Positions 1 to 11,600 of a stretch of 64,000 nucleotides of DNA are shown here, piece by piece. Positions within the stretch are counted from its first letter, which is position 1, and each line of letters opens with the position of its first letter. The notes under the pieces were generated by a model. It was not told the DNA's origin and made no database searches. It was given only the letters and a program-made list of their open reading frames with translations. The stretch comes from Rhynchospora pubera (Eukaryota; Streptophyta; Magnoliopsida; Poales; Cyperaceae), in contig CM051459.1 of the NCBI GenBank assembly GCA_028095005.1, positions 203,523,902 to 203,587,901 of the forward strand, in the 5' to 3' direction. A program made the translations under genes and the position numbers.

Positions 1-75
1 TATTCAAGTCAATCATATAGTAATTGATCCATCTCATTGAGACCTGATTGTGTTAAATACAATAATCAAAATTAG

Positions 76-3000
76 CTCGGCTGACATCTGGAGTGTGGGC
101 TGCACGGTGATTGAGATGGCCACCGGCAAGCCTCCTTGGAGCGGTCAGTATCAGGAGGTAAGCTAATTTTCTTTTAACAGTGTCAACATAAATTCTTCCC
201 ATTGGTGTGCTACTGTGCTGTCATCCAATCAATAATGCACTTAAACTAGTTCAGTTTGCAGAAGTAATAGAATTTTTTTAACGTGAACTAAATCAAAATT
301 GCATTATGTGATTCTTGAGAGAATCCATTTTAAGCCTATCTGATGCCTAATAACATGGTTGAGGGTTTAAGGCATAGTAGAATATACTGAAGCTTAAGGA
401 TGCAAGTGAGAGTTTTCTAAGGATAATTTGGGATGTTTGCAATTTTGGTTCTGGCAACAACATGAAACCCTTGTTTCTTAGGTTCAATTTACAATTTATT
501 TTGTTTAATTTTGTGTCTTCTTGTTTGAACTTCAGGTTGCTGCTCTATTTCATGTGGGTACCACAAAATCACACCCACCAATACCAGAACATCTCTCTTT
601 AGAGGCTAAGGATTTTCTTCTCAAGTGCTTACAGGAGTATGACTTCTAAGTTATCTCAGTTATTTTCAAATAAATTGTCATAGTTCTTTCTTGAACTGTC
701 AGAGAACAGTTGATACTTATTGAAGAAAAAAAAAAGCTCCTTATTCTCTTAGTTTATGTATAAAAAACTCAATGCTCAAATGATATGCCTATTCTTTTTG
801 CCTTTCTTTGGCAATAAAAAGAAAATTACGAAACAGTTTAAGAGTCGATTTTGCATAACTATTTTCAAATTGAATTAATTTTTGTCACCAGGGAACCTAG
901 CTTGCGTCCTACTGCAAGTGATTTACTACAGGTATTTCTGTTGCTATCATTTTACAGTAGCAATACAGATAACTTTGTTATAGGTACAAGAAATTAACAA
1001 ATTATGTTCTTGTTTATCACTCAGCATCCATTTGTAACGGGAGAACTTGAATATGCACACCAATTGAATCATGCAGGAAGCAAGGTGAGCTTAGCTTAGA
1101 CAATTGGATTTTGGTTTTCATTTTCCTGTTTTTGTCTTGTGATTGGTTGATTGAGGGTATATTGACAAATTAGCAGTGGAGGAAGGCTTAATTGTGCAAA
1201 TGGGTGAACTGCAGCCAAATTAGTTTGAATTTTATCCCAATTGAAGTATTCAAGGTCACTAAGATTTTAAATTGACTCAATCAAGGGGAACTCAGTTTGG
1301 TTAATACCAGTATTTATCAGGTTGCCGGCTCAAATTGCAATCTGAAATTGGGTGAACTGGAGCCAAAATTAGTTTGAATTTAATCCGAATTGAAATATTC
1401 AAGGTCACTGAGATTGTAAAATAATAACTCCAGCAAGTGGAACTGGGGTTGGGTAATACCAAGTATGTATCAGGTTGCCAGCTCAAATTGTAATCTGAAA
1501 TTGGGTGAACTGGAGCCAAGATTGAATTTAATCTCAATTGAAATATTCAGGGTCATTTTGAGATTTTAAATTGACTCGAGCAATGGCTGTGAGGGTTAGG
1601 TAATACCAGTATGTATCAGGTTGCCAGCTGAAATTGCAATCTGATTCTTTCCATTCTTGGGGCACTATAGCATTGTATACATATATTTTGTTTTCTCCAC
1701 TTTATGCTGACTGCTGCTATCACTGCAGGAATCTTACAATCATGTTCTTGGCACAAATAAAACACAGACATGTAATTTGTAAGAATCCTTCCTTTTCTTC
1801 TTTAATGTCATTTCATTACTTATTAGATGCACTTGGTAGGAACTTAGGCAGGAAAAAGGCTTTCAAAGTTTGAATTGGATTTTAGAATGTTGAAAACTAA
1901 TTTATTTTCCTTGCTGGCTGTATACAATTTACAATTAGTTCCAGTTTCACTTTAAACATGTGTGTTTGTATATCAAGAAATTGTTGTGGTACAATTACAA
2001 TGGAATTGCACCAATACTTGAATTTGGATTACAGTCATATTGTGCTGTAGACAATTGGTTCCAGTTTCACTTGAAACAAGTGTCTGTATATCAAGAAATT
2101 GTTTAGTACAAAATTTATTTACTTAAAACAATTCACGCCAAACTGGAACTGCACCAATACTTTAACTTGGATTATAGTCAAACTGGAACTGCGCCAATAC
2201 TTTAACTTGGATTATAGTCATATTTTCTCGATTATTGATTATTGTTACACTACCTTACATTCTTGGTGGATTCTTCAACCTTTGTACTTCTCCAAGCAGT
2301 GGCAAGATCATGGAATCTGATAAAGTTTCCCCTGCAAGGCCAGTATGGGAATCCAGTAATGATGACGATGACATGTGCCGGCTTGACGATGGCGATGATT
2401 TCCCCGTAATTGGCTCGGTACAAGCTTTTTTATCTAAATTTTATTAATAGGGAATTACAGGTACAGATGGGTAGCTTAGAGACTTTAGACACTTTAGAAC
2501 TCGGATTCTAAAAATTCCCTCTCACAAATAAACTAATAGAATTACTATACGTTGGAGTAATTTTTCTATTCTTTTTTTTCTGGGAAAATCTGACTTGCAT
2601 AGTTTTAGATAAGAAGCTATTGCTTGGATAAACATGTAAGAAAGGGCATTTATGAATCTCGTATGGAATTAACAGTTCTAAGGTGATTAGGAGCTATTTG
2701 CTACTTGAGCAAGATATGGGGTTATTCCAATATTAAAAATATGCTACTCATATTTCTTACAATAGAGCTTTAATCCTATGTCGGAGCCATTGGAGGAATG
2801 GCCTTGCAAGTTCGACATAAGTCCCGAGAAGAGAACACTGAGCTCACAGCACCTAGTAGATATTACAGCTGACCATGATGACATCACGAGGAGTACGTTA
2901 AAAGTGGATTGCAGTGGTACGAACGAATTCTCATTTCCAAGTGATGCTGCTTGCGAGGATGATGATGAAGTCACTGAGTTTAAGATTAGAGCTTTTCTAG

Positions 3001-4751
3001 ATGAGAAGGTATGTTTCATTTGCGATGAGCTCTAGGGTTCTTTGTTTTATGATGGACTGTTGATACATTGAGATCATCCTGATGCATGCATCTGTTACAG
3101 CTGTACCACCTGTGCAGAAAAGCCTTAAGTTTTACTCTGTCATTCCTTCTTAATTTGTTGCTATGGTCATATTTTCTTATCTCCCCAGGCACTTGACCTG
3201 AAGAAGCTTCAAACACCTTTATACGAAGAATTCTACAATTCTCTGAATGCTAGCAATGCACAAGTAATCAGCAGTGTTTGCAAGGAGAACATGAGCAATA
3301 ATTGCAATAATAACACCACGAATGTTTCAAAGCTTCCACCTATGACCCCAATCAAAAACTCCAGTGCAGCCTTGCCAACACTTCTTCGATCAGGTTCCTC
3401 AAGAAACGCCAGCCCAGGTGGCAGCTTCATCCGGATGATGTCAAGGTGCAGTGTTGAGGGGACCCGCATCTTACAGGAAATTACTTCTCCTCAAAGGAAT
3501 GAGTGGGTCCCACCTGAGCATCACTCAGACAACCAAGAACCTTCGAGTCCAAGGTAGTAAAACATCACATACCATCTTAGCATGACACCTAAAGTCGCGG
3601 ACTTTTTTGTGTTAGATTGGAGTTGAGACATTTATATCATTAAAATAGTCTCAATTTTTGACTGATAGGTGGGATCCATTGACAATCTTGATGATCATGC
3701 AACTAGCATCTGAAATTAATTTTTATACTTGGAATGCATCTGTACTGGTACATCGTACGTGCATAATAATAAAATTTGAAACAAGTTTTTGCATCCATCA
3801 AACGACTTGAATTTTCTTCAATTCAAATTTATACAGTGTCTGCAAGTTTTGTATATTTCAGGAACTTTTTAATTGATTTGAGAAATATTGTCAAAATTGC
3901 CAAAACTTCTTTTCTTTAGTATATGCCAATCCTTGTCTAATTGATTTAAATTTGCTGTCAAAGTGAAAATTTTGATCATGTAGTTCAATTGTAATATCAT
4001 ACATGTCTATAAGAATAATTAATGTGTGCATCAAGAGGTTAGGCTTAGGTTTTGTCTTGGTACAAACCTGCACTACCTGACCCAAGGAAGAAGATCTTAG
4101 GCTAGGCTGGGTTACCCAAGTTTGGTCATGGACCTCCAGAATCACAAATACTACAAATAGATTTCCAATCCAAATTATGTTTTCAATATCTACCTGGTAA
4201 TGCCATTATGCAACTAACTTGATAGCAATATGTTGTTTTGTGCAGTGCAAGTGTTTCTGAGAGAAGAAGGAAGTGGACAGAAGAGCTGGTCCAGGAGCTT
4301 GAAAGGCAGAGAGGTAAATTTACACGTGAGCTTTTGCTAATTACACAAACATATTACTTGGTTTGTAAATAGCACCCTCTGTGTTTTGCAATCTGATCTG
4401 CAGGCTTTGGTAAACTAATAATTTCAAAACAGCACTGGGCAATGATACAAATTTATTACTAGTGTCTTATTAAACTTGCACTTATCTTATGGCATTTTGT
4501 CGGTATAATCATCAAAAATATAGGTTTATATCGGTAGACTGGAATGCAAATGCCAGAATATTTCTTTTGTATTGGAATGTGCACTATATAACATGTAGTT
4601 TGGTTAAACTGCACAATCAAAAATTTGCAACTTATAATTATTCTTACATTATATGTGGACAGAGATGCGGCAGGCCACTTTAGGAAGGATGTCTTCACCA
4701 AAAAGCACTCCTCTCAACCGGAAGCGGGACCGGGACCGGCCCAATAAATAA
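76..4751 (+). CDS. ANP/NPK1-type MAP kinase kinase kinase (5' end outside window)
   Basis: This is the 3' part of a MAPKKK of the ANP1/2/3-NPK1 group. In plants this group acts with NACK kinesins, a MAPKK and a MAPK to drive phragmoplast expansion in cytokinesis, and also in stress signalling. Exons read: 76-157, 536-636, 892-931, 1025-1084, 1729-1778, about 2300-2417, 2766-3008, 3189-3553, 4246-4313, 4663-4751. All join in phase with GT-AG borders. The first exons hold kinase subdomains IX-XI: ADIWSVGCTVIEMATGKPPW, then AKDFLLKCLQ, then LRPTASDLLQHPFV. The tail has an acidic stretch (SSNDDDDMCRLDDGDD), the ANP-like segment FNPMSEPLEEWPCKFDISPE, a charged helix (SERRRKWTEELVQELERQR) and a basic end (NRKRDRDRPNK) that could be a nuclear signal. 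About 404 codons are visible; the N-terminal kinase lobe lies off the left edge. The acceptor near 2297/2300 is uncertain. Confidence 0.93.
1198..1645. repeat. Three tandem copies of a ~150-bp unit in a MAPKKK intron
   Basis: The phrase GGGTGAACTG(C/G)AGCC recurs at about 1202, 1350 and 1503. Each copy continues through a similar AATTGAA(A/G)TATTCA..GGTCACT block to CAGGTTGCC(A/G)GCT. The repeats lie in the intron between the exons ending at 1084 and starting at 1729. No open frame is conserved between copies, so this looks like a minisatellite and not duplicated coding sequence. Confidence 0.8.
1929..2222. repeat. Intronic direct repeats (~120 bp twice, then ~41 bp twice)
   Basis: A block with TTCCAGTTTCACTT, GTATATCAAGAAATTGTT and GGAA(T/C)TGCACCAATACTT occurs at about 1929-2047 and again, diverged, at about 2048-2166. 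The last part (AACTGGAACTGC(A/G)CCAATAC...ATTATAGTCA) is repeated again at 2180-2221. All of it lies in the MAPKKK intron between 1779 and about 2299. Confidence 0.75.
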
Positions 4752-6189
4752 TAGATAGATAGTGTTGCAAATACTTACCAAGTGAGTATTCATTCAGAAG
4801 GCATTCGAAGTTTTCTGTAAGTATAAATGCATGATCATTCTGGTCCACGTGCATTTGATTATACCTAAAGTCGACAAAAAGAAGGTTTTGTGTAGCAGTT
4901 TGTGTGGTGTGTTGGTGTCATCATCAAGGTAGAGATATGATAGAAGTGGGTTTGTTGTATATTTTGGTTTTAATCCCATCAACCAAGGCAAATAGAATAA
5001 CGGTGCTTGCTTGCCATTGTCAATTTTTTCAAGATTTGTTTTACTTTTTTGGGACATGTTTTCTTGGTAATACTATGTAATATTTTTAGAAAAAGCTTGT
5101 CTGTGGTGAGAAAGTGCGTGTAGCTTATCAGCACTATACTTTGTAAGGCAATATATTCGATTTATTTTTTAAATTGTTTTTATGGGCAAAACATGTTGCA
5201 TTTTCAAGATTTGATAAGAACTAAGTGACATGTTCTGAATATTATGTAGAGCTTTATTTCTGCTAAGTCTTAACCAAAAGAGTGAATTTATTTTTCTGGA
5301 TGTTTCAAGGAAGAAACTCGGCAAATATTCCATTACTGAACCAACGAAATATAAAAATGTAGCAATAAAACAAAGTAATTATTTGAAATATGGATCAGAT
5401 AATTAACCCCCATAAACTTACCTCCAAATACCTGTGAAGTAATTTTCTAAGCATTTTTAATGCGCACTTGATTATTGCATAATGTTTCAAAATGCGGTTT
5501 GGGAATTTCCGAATTCATTAATTAAATTCCTTAAAATACACATTTGATTATTGCATAATGTGCAGTTGGACCATTTGGGTTGAACAATAACAATCTTTGT
5601 TCGAATCACGCCGAAAAAAAAATGCACACTCAAAAGATAAATAATTTTACACGTGTCCTTTTCTAAAGTTGTCCAGAGATGACTACTGGATCCTTGAGGA
5701 GTTACTATAAATCCATGATATTCCCATTCCTTTGGTAAAAGGAGTTTCTGTATTTTGAAGAAATTCGACGAGGTAAAGGTAGAGCGAGAAGAGCTTCCAA
5801 TTACAATCTTCAGCACTACAGATCCTTTTTTTTTATATATAATAAATGAACTATACAGAGTTGCACTTAGCGTGTATAATTTTTTTAAAAAATAAGAATA
5901 AATTTTTAATTGTCTTGTAGGTTATACAGAGTTGTAAGAACTCTATCTGATATTCAACATTATAATTTATAAAGGGTTTTCTTTCTTAAATCTGGTTTAA
6001 AGTGATAACCATTGACAAATTTAATTCCCTTCTAGAAGAGGTAATTGGTAACTCACTAAAAATTCTAGAAGAGCGAGAAGAGCATAAAAAGAGGAATTCG
6101 GAAGAGATGATGTCGCAAGTAATTAATGATAAACCTTGGGGGCAGTTTCGTCATTTAAAATATTTCAAAAATTAACTCGCCCGCTCTGT
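4752..6189. other. Intergenic region, no gene seen
   Basis: AT-rich spacer between the stop codon of the MAPKKK and the leader of the syntaxin gene. It holds the 3' flank of the first gene and the likely promoter of the second. The short phrase TTGATTATTGCATAATGT occurs twice (about 5468 and 5548). The minus-strand open frame at 5487-5816 has no recognisable family signature. Confidence 0.6.
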
Positions 6190-7087
6190 CGTTGACTCGT
6201 TGTCCTGAAACGACGCCAACTCGTTTTAAGTTCTCAATTCAAGCGACACCAACCCGTTTAATTCTCTCTCTCTCTCTTTCTCTCTCTTTGGGTGTGTGTT
6301 TGGAAGAAGCATTGAATTCAGTTCAAACGGCCCAAATTGTTCTTCAACAAGGTAGTTCTGCAACATTATTATCTCTTTCTTACAAATTGGTCACACGAAT
6401 TCATTTGTTATATCTATATTTTCAAGCTTCTTTTTCTTCCTGGTGTGGTTTATTTGCAAGATTTGTTCTCTTCTGGTTCTTTGCTGATTAGTTAAGGTTT
6501 TTCTGGCAATGTTCCCCCTACACATGATTCTTTTTCACAATTAAGCAAAACTGTGATTCAAAAGAAACAATTAGGCAAGAAAATGTCAGTTTAAAATCAA
6601 GAAACCAATTCAGTGACTCTGTACTTTCAATTGGTTTTCGTTGATTATTTCTTCAAGGTCAGTTCTTTTCAGTGAAGTATCATTTTCTTGAATAAATCCG
6701 TTGGTTTTTCGTTTCTTTCTTAAATCTCTTATTTTTGTATGGTTTAGTCACTGGTGTGCTTTTTCTTTGGTTCTTATACAAAAGCTGGGTCACTGAAGTA
6801 ATTTCAGTCAAATATTTTTACCACTTAATTCTCCTATTTGGTTATCCTTGGAATTCCCCTAAAAAATTCATTCCCTTTCTGGTTGAAATATTTAACTTCA
6901 TGCATTAAACCTCGAGTTTTTCAGTATGTACTGATTACTTGTTCATAGAAAACATTTTAATTAGCCTGATAAAATTTTACTGTCCTTGTGTGAAATCCTG
7001 CGAAATTTTATTCTTAAATCACAGCTTAAATGTTATTGAATTTTGATAATAACAAACTTTCAAATTTCTTCTTGTCAGTTTTCCAAG
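6190..7087 (+). other. 5' leader of the syntaxin gene, with one intron
   Basis: A CT-rich leader (CTCTCTCTCT near 6263-6290) ends in a good donor, AACAAG|GTAGTT, at 6351/6352. The next strong acceptor, TTCTTGTCAG, ends at 7078, nine bases before the chosen ATG. This is the usual layout of a 5'-UTR intron just before the start codon. An in-frame upstream ATG at 7043 falls inside the intron, so it is not used. Confidence 0.6.
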
Positions 7088-7999
7088 ATGAACAACCTAA
7101 TGACCAAATCCTTCCTAAGCTATGCTGAGCTGAAGAAGCAAGCCCTAGATGAACAAAGTGAAGATCTCGAGGCAGCAAATGCAGCTCACACCACCACACC
7201 AGATGAGGAGGCCAACCTCTCCCAATTTTTTGAGGAAATCGACATAATCCAGTCCGAAATTGAAACCGTCAACGGTCTCCTCTCTGATCTGACTCTGCTT
7301 CACCAGGAGTCAAAATCACTACACGTACCCCGCCTTCTACGCGGTGCTCGAGACCGCATGGATGCTGACATTGCATTGATTCTTCGCAATGCAAAGATTA
7401 TCAAGGCGAGATTGCAACTCCTCGACAGGTCCAACATAACCAACCGAAACCTGTCAAAAAAATTTGCAGAAGGAAGTATGGTGGATAGGACCCGCTTGTC
7501 AGTGACTAACGGGGTCAGAACCAAGTTGAGAGAACTGATGAATGGGTTTCAAATGCTGAGAGAAAAAATCGTTGTAGATCATAAGGAGAGTCTCAAGAGG
7601 AGGTACTTTAATGTTACTGGAGAGGAGGCGACTGAGGAGACAATTGAGAAGATGTTGTCTGAGGGGGACAAAATGGAGATTTTGAGTGTTGCCAAGGGGG
7701 AGATAGATTTGGAGATGGCGGAGCGGGATAAGGCAGTGAGTGACATTAGAAAGAGCTTGGTGAAGCTGCACCAAGTGTTTCTGGATATGGCAGTTATGGT
7801 GGAGACACAAGAGGAGAACTTGAATGATATAGAGGTGAATGTCACTTGTGCGAAGGACTACGTAAGTGGGGGCACAGAAAATCTGGTTGCAGCAGCTGCC
7901 ATGAAGAAGAAGACTGACAGGAACTGCTTTGTGTTGTGCTGTGTGGCCTCATTTATTCTGTTCTTGATTTGTTTCATTTTCATAGTTGCACGTGATTAG
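7088..7999 (+). CDS. Cytokinesis-type Qa-SNARE (KNOLLE/SYP112-like syntaxin)
   Basis: A single coding exon for a 303-residue syntaxin. The start MNNLMTKSFLSYAELKKQA matches the start of plant SYP111/SYP112 syntaxins, so the ATG at 7088 is preferred over 7043. An N-terminal three-helix (Habc) region covers about residues 40-165. The Qa-SNARE helix follows at about 205-265 and contains SLVKLHQVFLDMAVMVETQ, with the zero-layer Gln in LHQVF. A C-terminal anchor of hydrophobic and Cys residues (CFVLCCVASFILFLICFIFI) ends the protein, which is therefore tail-anchored and faces the cytosol. KNOLLE-clade syntaxins drive homotypic vesicle fusion at the cell plate; the VDRTRLSVTNG segment and overall spacing look closer to SYP112 than to SYP111. 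A poly(A) signal AATAAA lies at 8014. Family certain, paralogue likely. Confidence 0.9.
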   Translation: MNNLMTKSFLSYAELKKQALDEQSEDLEAANAAHTTTPDEEANLSQFFEEIDIIQSEIETVNGLLSDLTLLHQESKSLHVPRLLRGARDRMDADIALILRNAKIIKARLQLLDRSNITNRNLSKKFAEGSMVDRTRLSVTNGVRTKLRELMNGFQMLREKIVVDHKESLKRRYFNVTGEEATEETIEKMLSEGDKMEILSVAKGEIDLEMAERDKAVSDIRKSLVKLHQVFLDMAVMVETQEENLNDIEVNVTCAKDYVSGGTENLVAAAAMKKKTDRNCFVLCCVASFILFLICFIFIVARD

Positions 8000-8627
8000 A
8001 AGGGTGTTTTGTGAATAAAAGGACCTGTAACATCTGTTGTGTTACCCTGTTTATTTAGTTTTGGCAGGAAGAAAAGTAAGTGTTATATTTGTTTTGCAGT
8101 AAGAATGAGCATTCGTTAAATTTAACCTTCCACAAGCTTCCCTTATCTATATCATCTGTCCTATTGCATTGTTTTATCTGTTCCAGTGTTGTTTGTTGTT
8201 CTCAAGGTAAGTGCAAATGAGGGAACGGAAAGAGAGAGATTTGATTGTTCAGTGAAGGCGGAGAGAGATCTTTAATTTCTGTCACAGAGACGGAGAGAGG
8301 AAACAGAAGGAACGAAAAAAAATTAAAGGAAACGGAGCATTCAGCATCTAAATCCCATCCGTAGGATATAATCTTTGCACGATTTTTTAAAACAATCCGA
8401 TGGCACAAAATTGATATGTATATGGACTCTATACACACTAGTGTTCTATATATATCCATTCACTTGATAAACACAACTAAAATATTACATTTAATTATTG
8501 CTTTCCAACGGCATAGTCAATTTGTTTTACAAGGTAGAAGAAAATTAATTAATAAGTTACAAAAATAAAATTTGTTAAAACCTACTATCACATCAATTTG
8601 TCTTTTCTATAATTTAAGTTTGCTGTA
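8000..8627. other. Convergent 3' flanks of the syntaxin gene and DPB2
   Basis: The two genes converge here: the syntaxin stop ends at 7999 and the DPB2 stop begins at 8628. The stretch is AT-rich, with a purine-rich patch near 8220-8330. I see no gene in it. Confidence 0.6.
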
Positions 8628-11600
8628 TTAACTTTCAAGGCCAGAAAGCTCGACATCTTTAGTGCAGGGTCGATAGGCAGCAAATGTAGCGTCCTTGGAG
8701 AATGAGCCTGGATTGAAGCACGTTATTCCCGAGTACTTGAATGCCTTCTGCTCGCTTTTATCTCCCAATACTATCTGAAAAAAAAAAGTATACAAAAAAC
8801 ATAAGATATGTTGTGGAAATCAACAGCTGGCATGGACAGCCTGTCCTGGTCCCACATTTTTGTACTGAGAATTTCTGCATTTGTCAGTGTTTTTTCCCAT
8901 AGTACAACCAACATTTTCCATATATATGAAGAAAACGCCACAACATTTTAGAACCTGAACCAATCTAATGAGGCTACCAAATTTGAAATGATAAATGACA
9001 ACCGGTTTAAATATTAGGATCATCTCTCTAACTCTAATTCACTATCCACAAGAAAAACAACAAAAGGCCATATAAGCTTCTCGTAATGAAAGCCATGACT
9101 ATTTCTGAGTCCATGTCTTGAAATTTTTCAGAAAATGTGATAGAAGATAAAGACTTCCTTCCTCAGCTGAAGGTGTAAAGATATTAAAGTATATCAATAA
9201 GTGTACCCTGGGACAGAATATTGGCTATTATTTGTAATACAATGCTGCATTGCAATGACACAATATTGGCCATTATTTGTTATTAATTAATTAATATTAG
9301 TTAACTTTAAGTCCGCTATTCATTTTGCAAGCAAAGAGAAATCATCAATCCTTAAATTTACAAGGTAGTACCGTATGTGGAGTTGGATATAACCTAAGGC
9401 AGTGATCATAGTTCCAAATGATGGGTTCAACTGTCAGTGGCAATGGACAGAGGTGGCTTTGATGCGTGATGGTCGCAACTAGCTGGCAATAGAAAAAACA
9501 AATGTAAATATATTATATGCATAATATTTTGAGTGATTATAGAAGAGATTTGTAACTGAAATACTTTCAAGTAATAAATAGGAAGTCTGACATGCTCAAA
9601 CGGGTCAGTTGTTTCTTCTGTGCTCGGGGGGACCAGACATGCCCGGCGCATCCTGTAAAGCAGATCTTGCCGAAAGAAAACTATTTCTTGTGTATAAAAT
9701 TTTATCCTGAGAAATCAAAGATGAAATATTGAAATATTTATTTTATGCATATTAGAAGAATTTTAGTAGATAAGAGGAAAAATTTTAGGAAGAGAAAGAA
9801 TAGCTATGTCTTGTGCTTAAATTTTATCTAAGAAATTGAAGACCAGAATATCTACTGTATAATTAATAAATTTGTGCTGGTTGATAAAAGGAATAATGTC
9901 AATCGATTAGCTTGTTTTCCTTTAATGTATGTTTAATACCGCATTATCTATATTACAAAGAGGTTTACCTGCAAGGGTTAGTAGAGAAGATTGCATTTGG
10001 CACAAGTTTTTGTAGTTCTTCAGTTAGATATTTAGGTAGCGCACACCTTGGAAGAACCTTTGCTGGACCTATTTTTTCATATCAACTCTTAGCTAAATTA
10101 AACAATAAGATATATGACTGAAAAGATTGTAGAATATTAATTGTCTGTTTGGTAGTTCATGGAATAAGAACACCAATAAGCTATTTCATGTTTGGTACCT
10201 TTAGAATAGCTTGTTCTTGGCCAAAATTAGCTTTGTTCTTGTTCCAACAAAACAATGGAACTAGAATAAGAATAAGCCTTGTTCTTATTCCACACACTTC
10301 CAAACACGTAAAGTGTATAAGAGGTATTGGGTATTATTTACAAATACAAAGAAGAATGCACAAAGTACCATTTAAGAAGATAAATGGAAAAGAGATATAG
10401 TACCAATATCATCTGGGCCAGGAATAAACAAAAAGCGACTTTGCTCCATTATTCTTTTCCGAGATTGAATCATTTCACCAAGCTTCTTAAATTGCATTCT
10501 GAATTACATACCAATAAAATTACTCGTCATAATATAACGTCCAGCTTTGAGTAAATTACATGTAGTCCGATAATCCTCATCAAAGTTTAGTTTTTGTCCT
10601 TGTTAGATATATAGAAACCAAATTGGTCCTACAAGCTTCATCATTTAGACTTTTGCAGTATTTTGAAAAGGGTAGCTGCAAGAAAATTCAGAAAAAAATG
10701 TGCATAGAACTTGAGAAACATATTATTTGAACTGTAGGAAGAGAACTGATTGCATAGAACTTGAGAAACATATTATTTAAAATGCAGATTACTTTAGAAA
10801 CCTTTTAAACAATTATTATTATTTTTTTCTTTTCAGTACCTGAGGTCTGAGAAAGAATGGAAAGCCAGATTGCAAGGTTTAGAGCAGAAATTTCCCATTA
10901 AGACAAATAGGGATGGCACCGCCTCTACGCTCTCATACCCATCCAGCACCACTGCTAGCTTTTTCATAGTCTTCTCAAATGCATAAAATACAGGAAAAGG
11001 AAAATGAGAAAAAAAAAATAAAGCTTCCCCAAATACATTCAGTGATTCAGGGTCCTGAAATTTTGTGTTCGTCTCACGAGACCCTGAAATTATGTTTTGA
11101 CAGACCAAAAGTTTGGTGTTCATGCAATCCAGACTCTTCTTAAGCAAATAGATGGCAGTTTTTTTACAAGGCTATTGATATACGTGCTATTGACTGCAGA
11201 GGATGCCACTGGAGTACACATCCTTTATTTTCCTCCCACCCACCGCCCCCCCCCCCCCCCCCATCCCCTTTCCAAGCCATGTGATTCTAGCAAACTGACC
11301 ATGTACTTTGGGAAGACATAATGGATAAGGATGTGGAGTATTTATGCAAGTGATGAAATCAAAGCTTCCATTTGATCAAATTCAAAAATTAGTCAGATGG
11401 AGTGGGTAAATGTGAGGTTATGGTTTTCTAGAGGGTATAAATGAAATTATACAAAAAAATTAAGTGCTATACCTACCTCTTCATCGTCCAACCATACATC
11501 TGAAAGAATGACAAACATATCATTTACTGCCATCTCTTCTAATTCTGACAACCTGAGCTGCTCAATTTAAGCAAAGACAAGAAATACTGTCAATGGACTT

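Noticed and set aside
6192..6491. Small plus-strand ORF before the syntaxin
   Set aside because: It covers the CT-rich leader and crosses the 5'-UTR donor at 6351; no domain.
7043..7087. Upstream in-frame ATG adding 15 residues to the syntaxin
   Set aside because: It lies before a strong acceptor (ending 7078) in the leader intron, and syntaxins of this clade start MN(D/N)LMTKSF.
11247..11265. Poly-C run as a functional motif
   Set aside because: A homopolymer within a DPB2 intron; its length is also prone to sequencing error.
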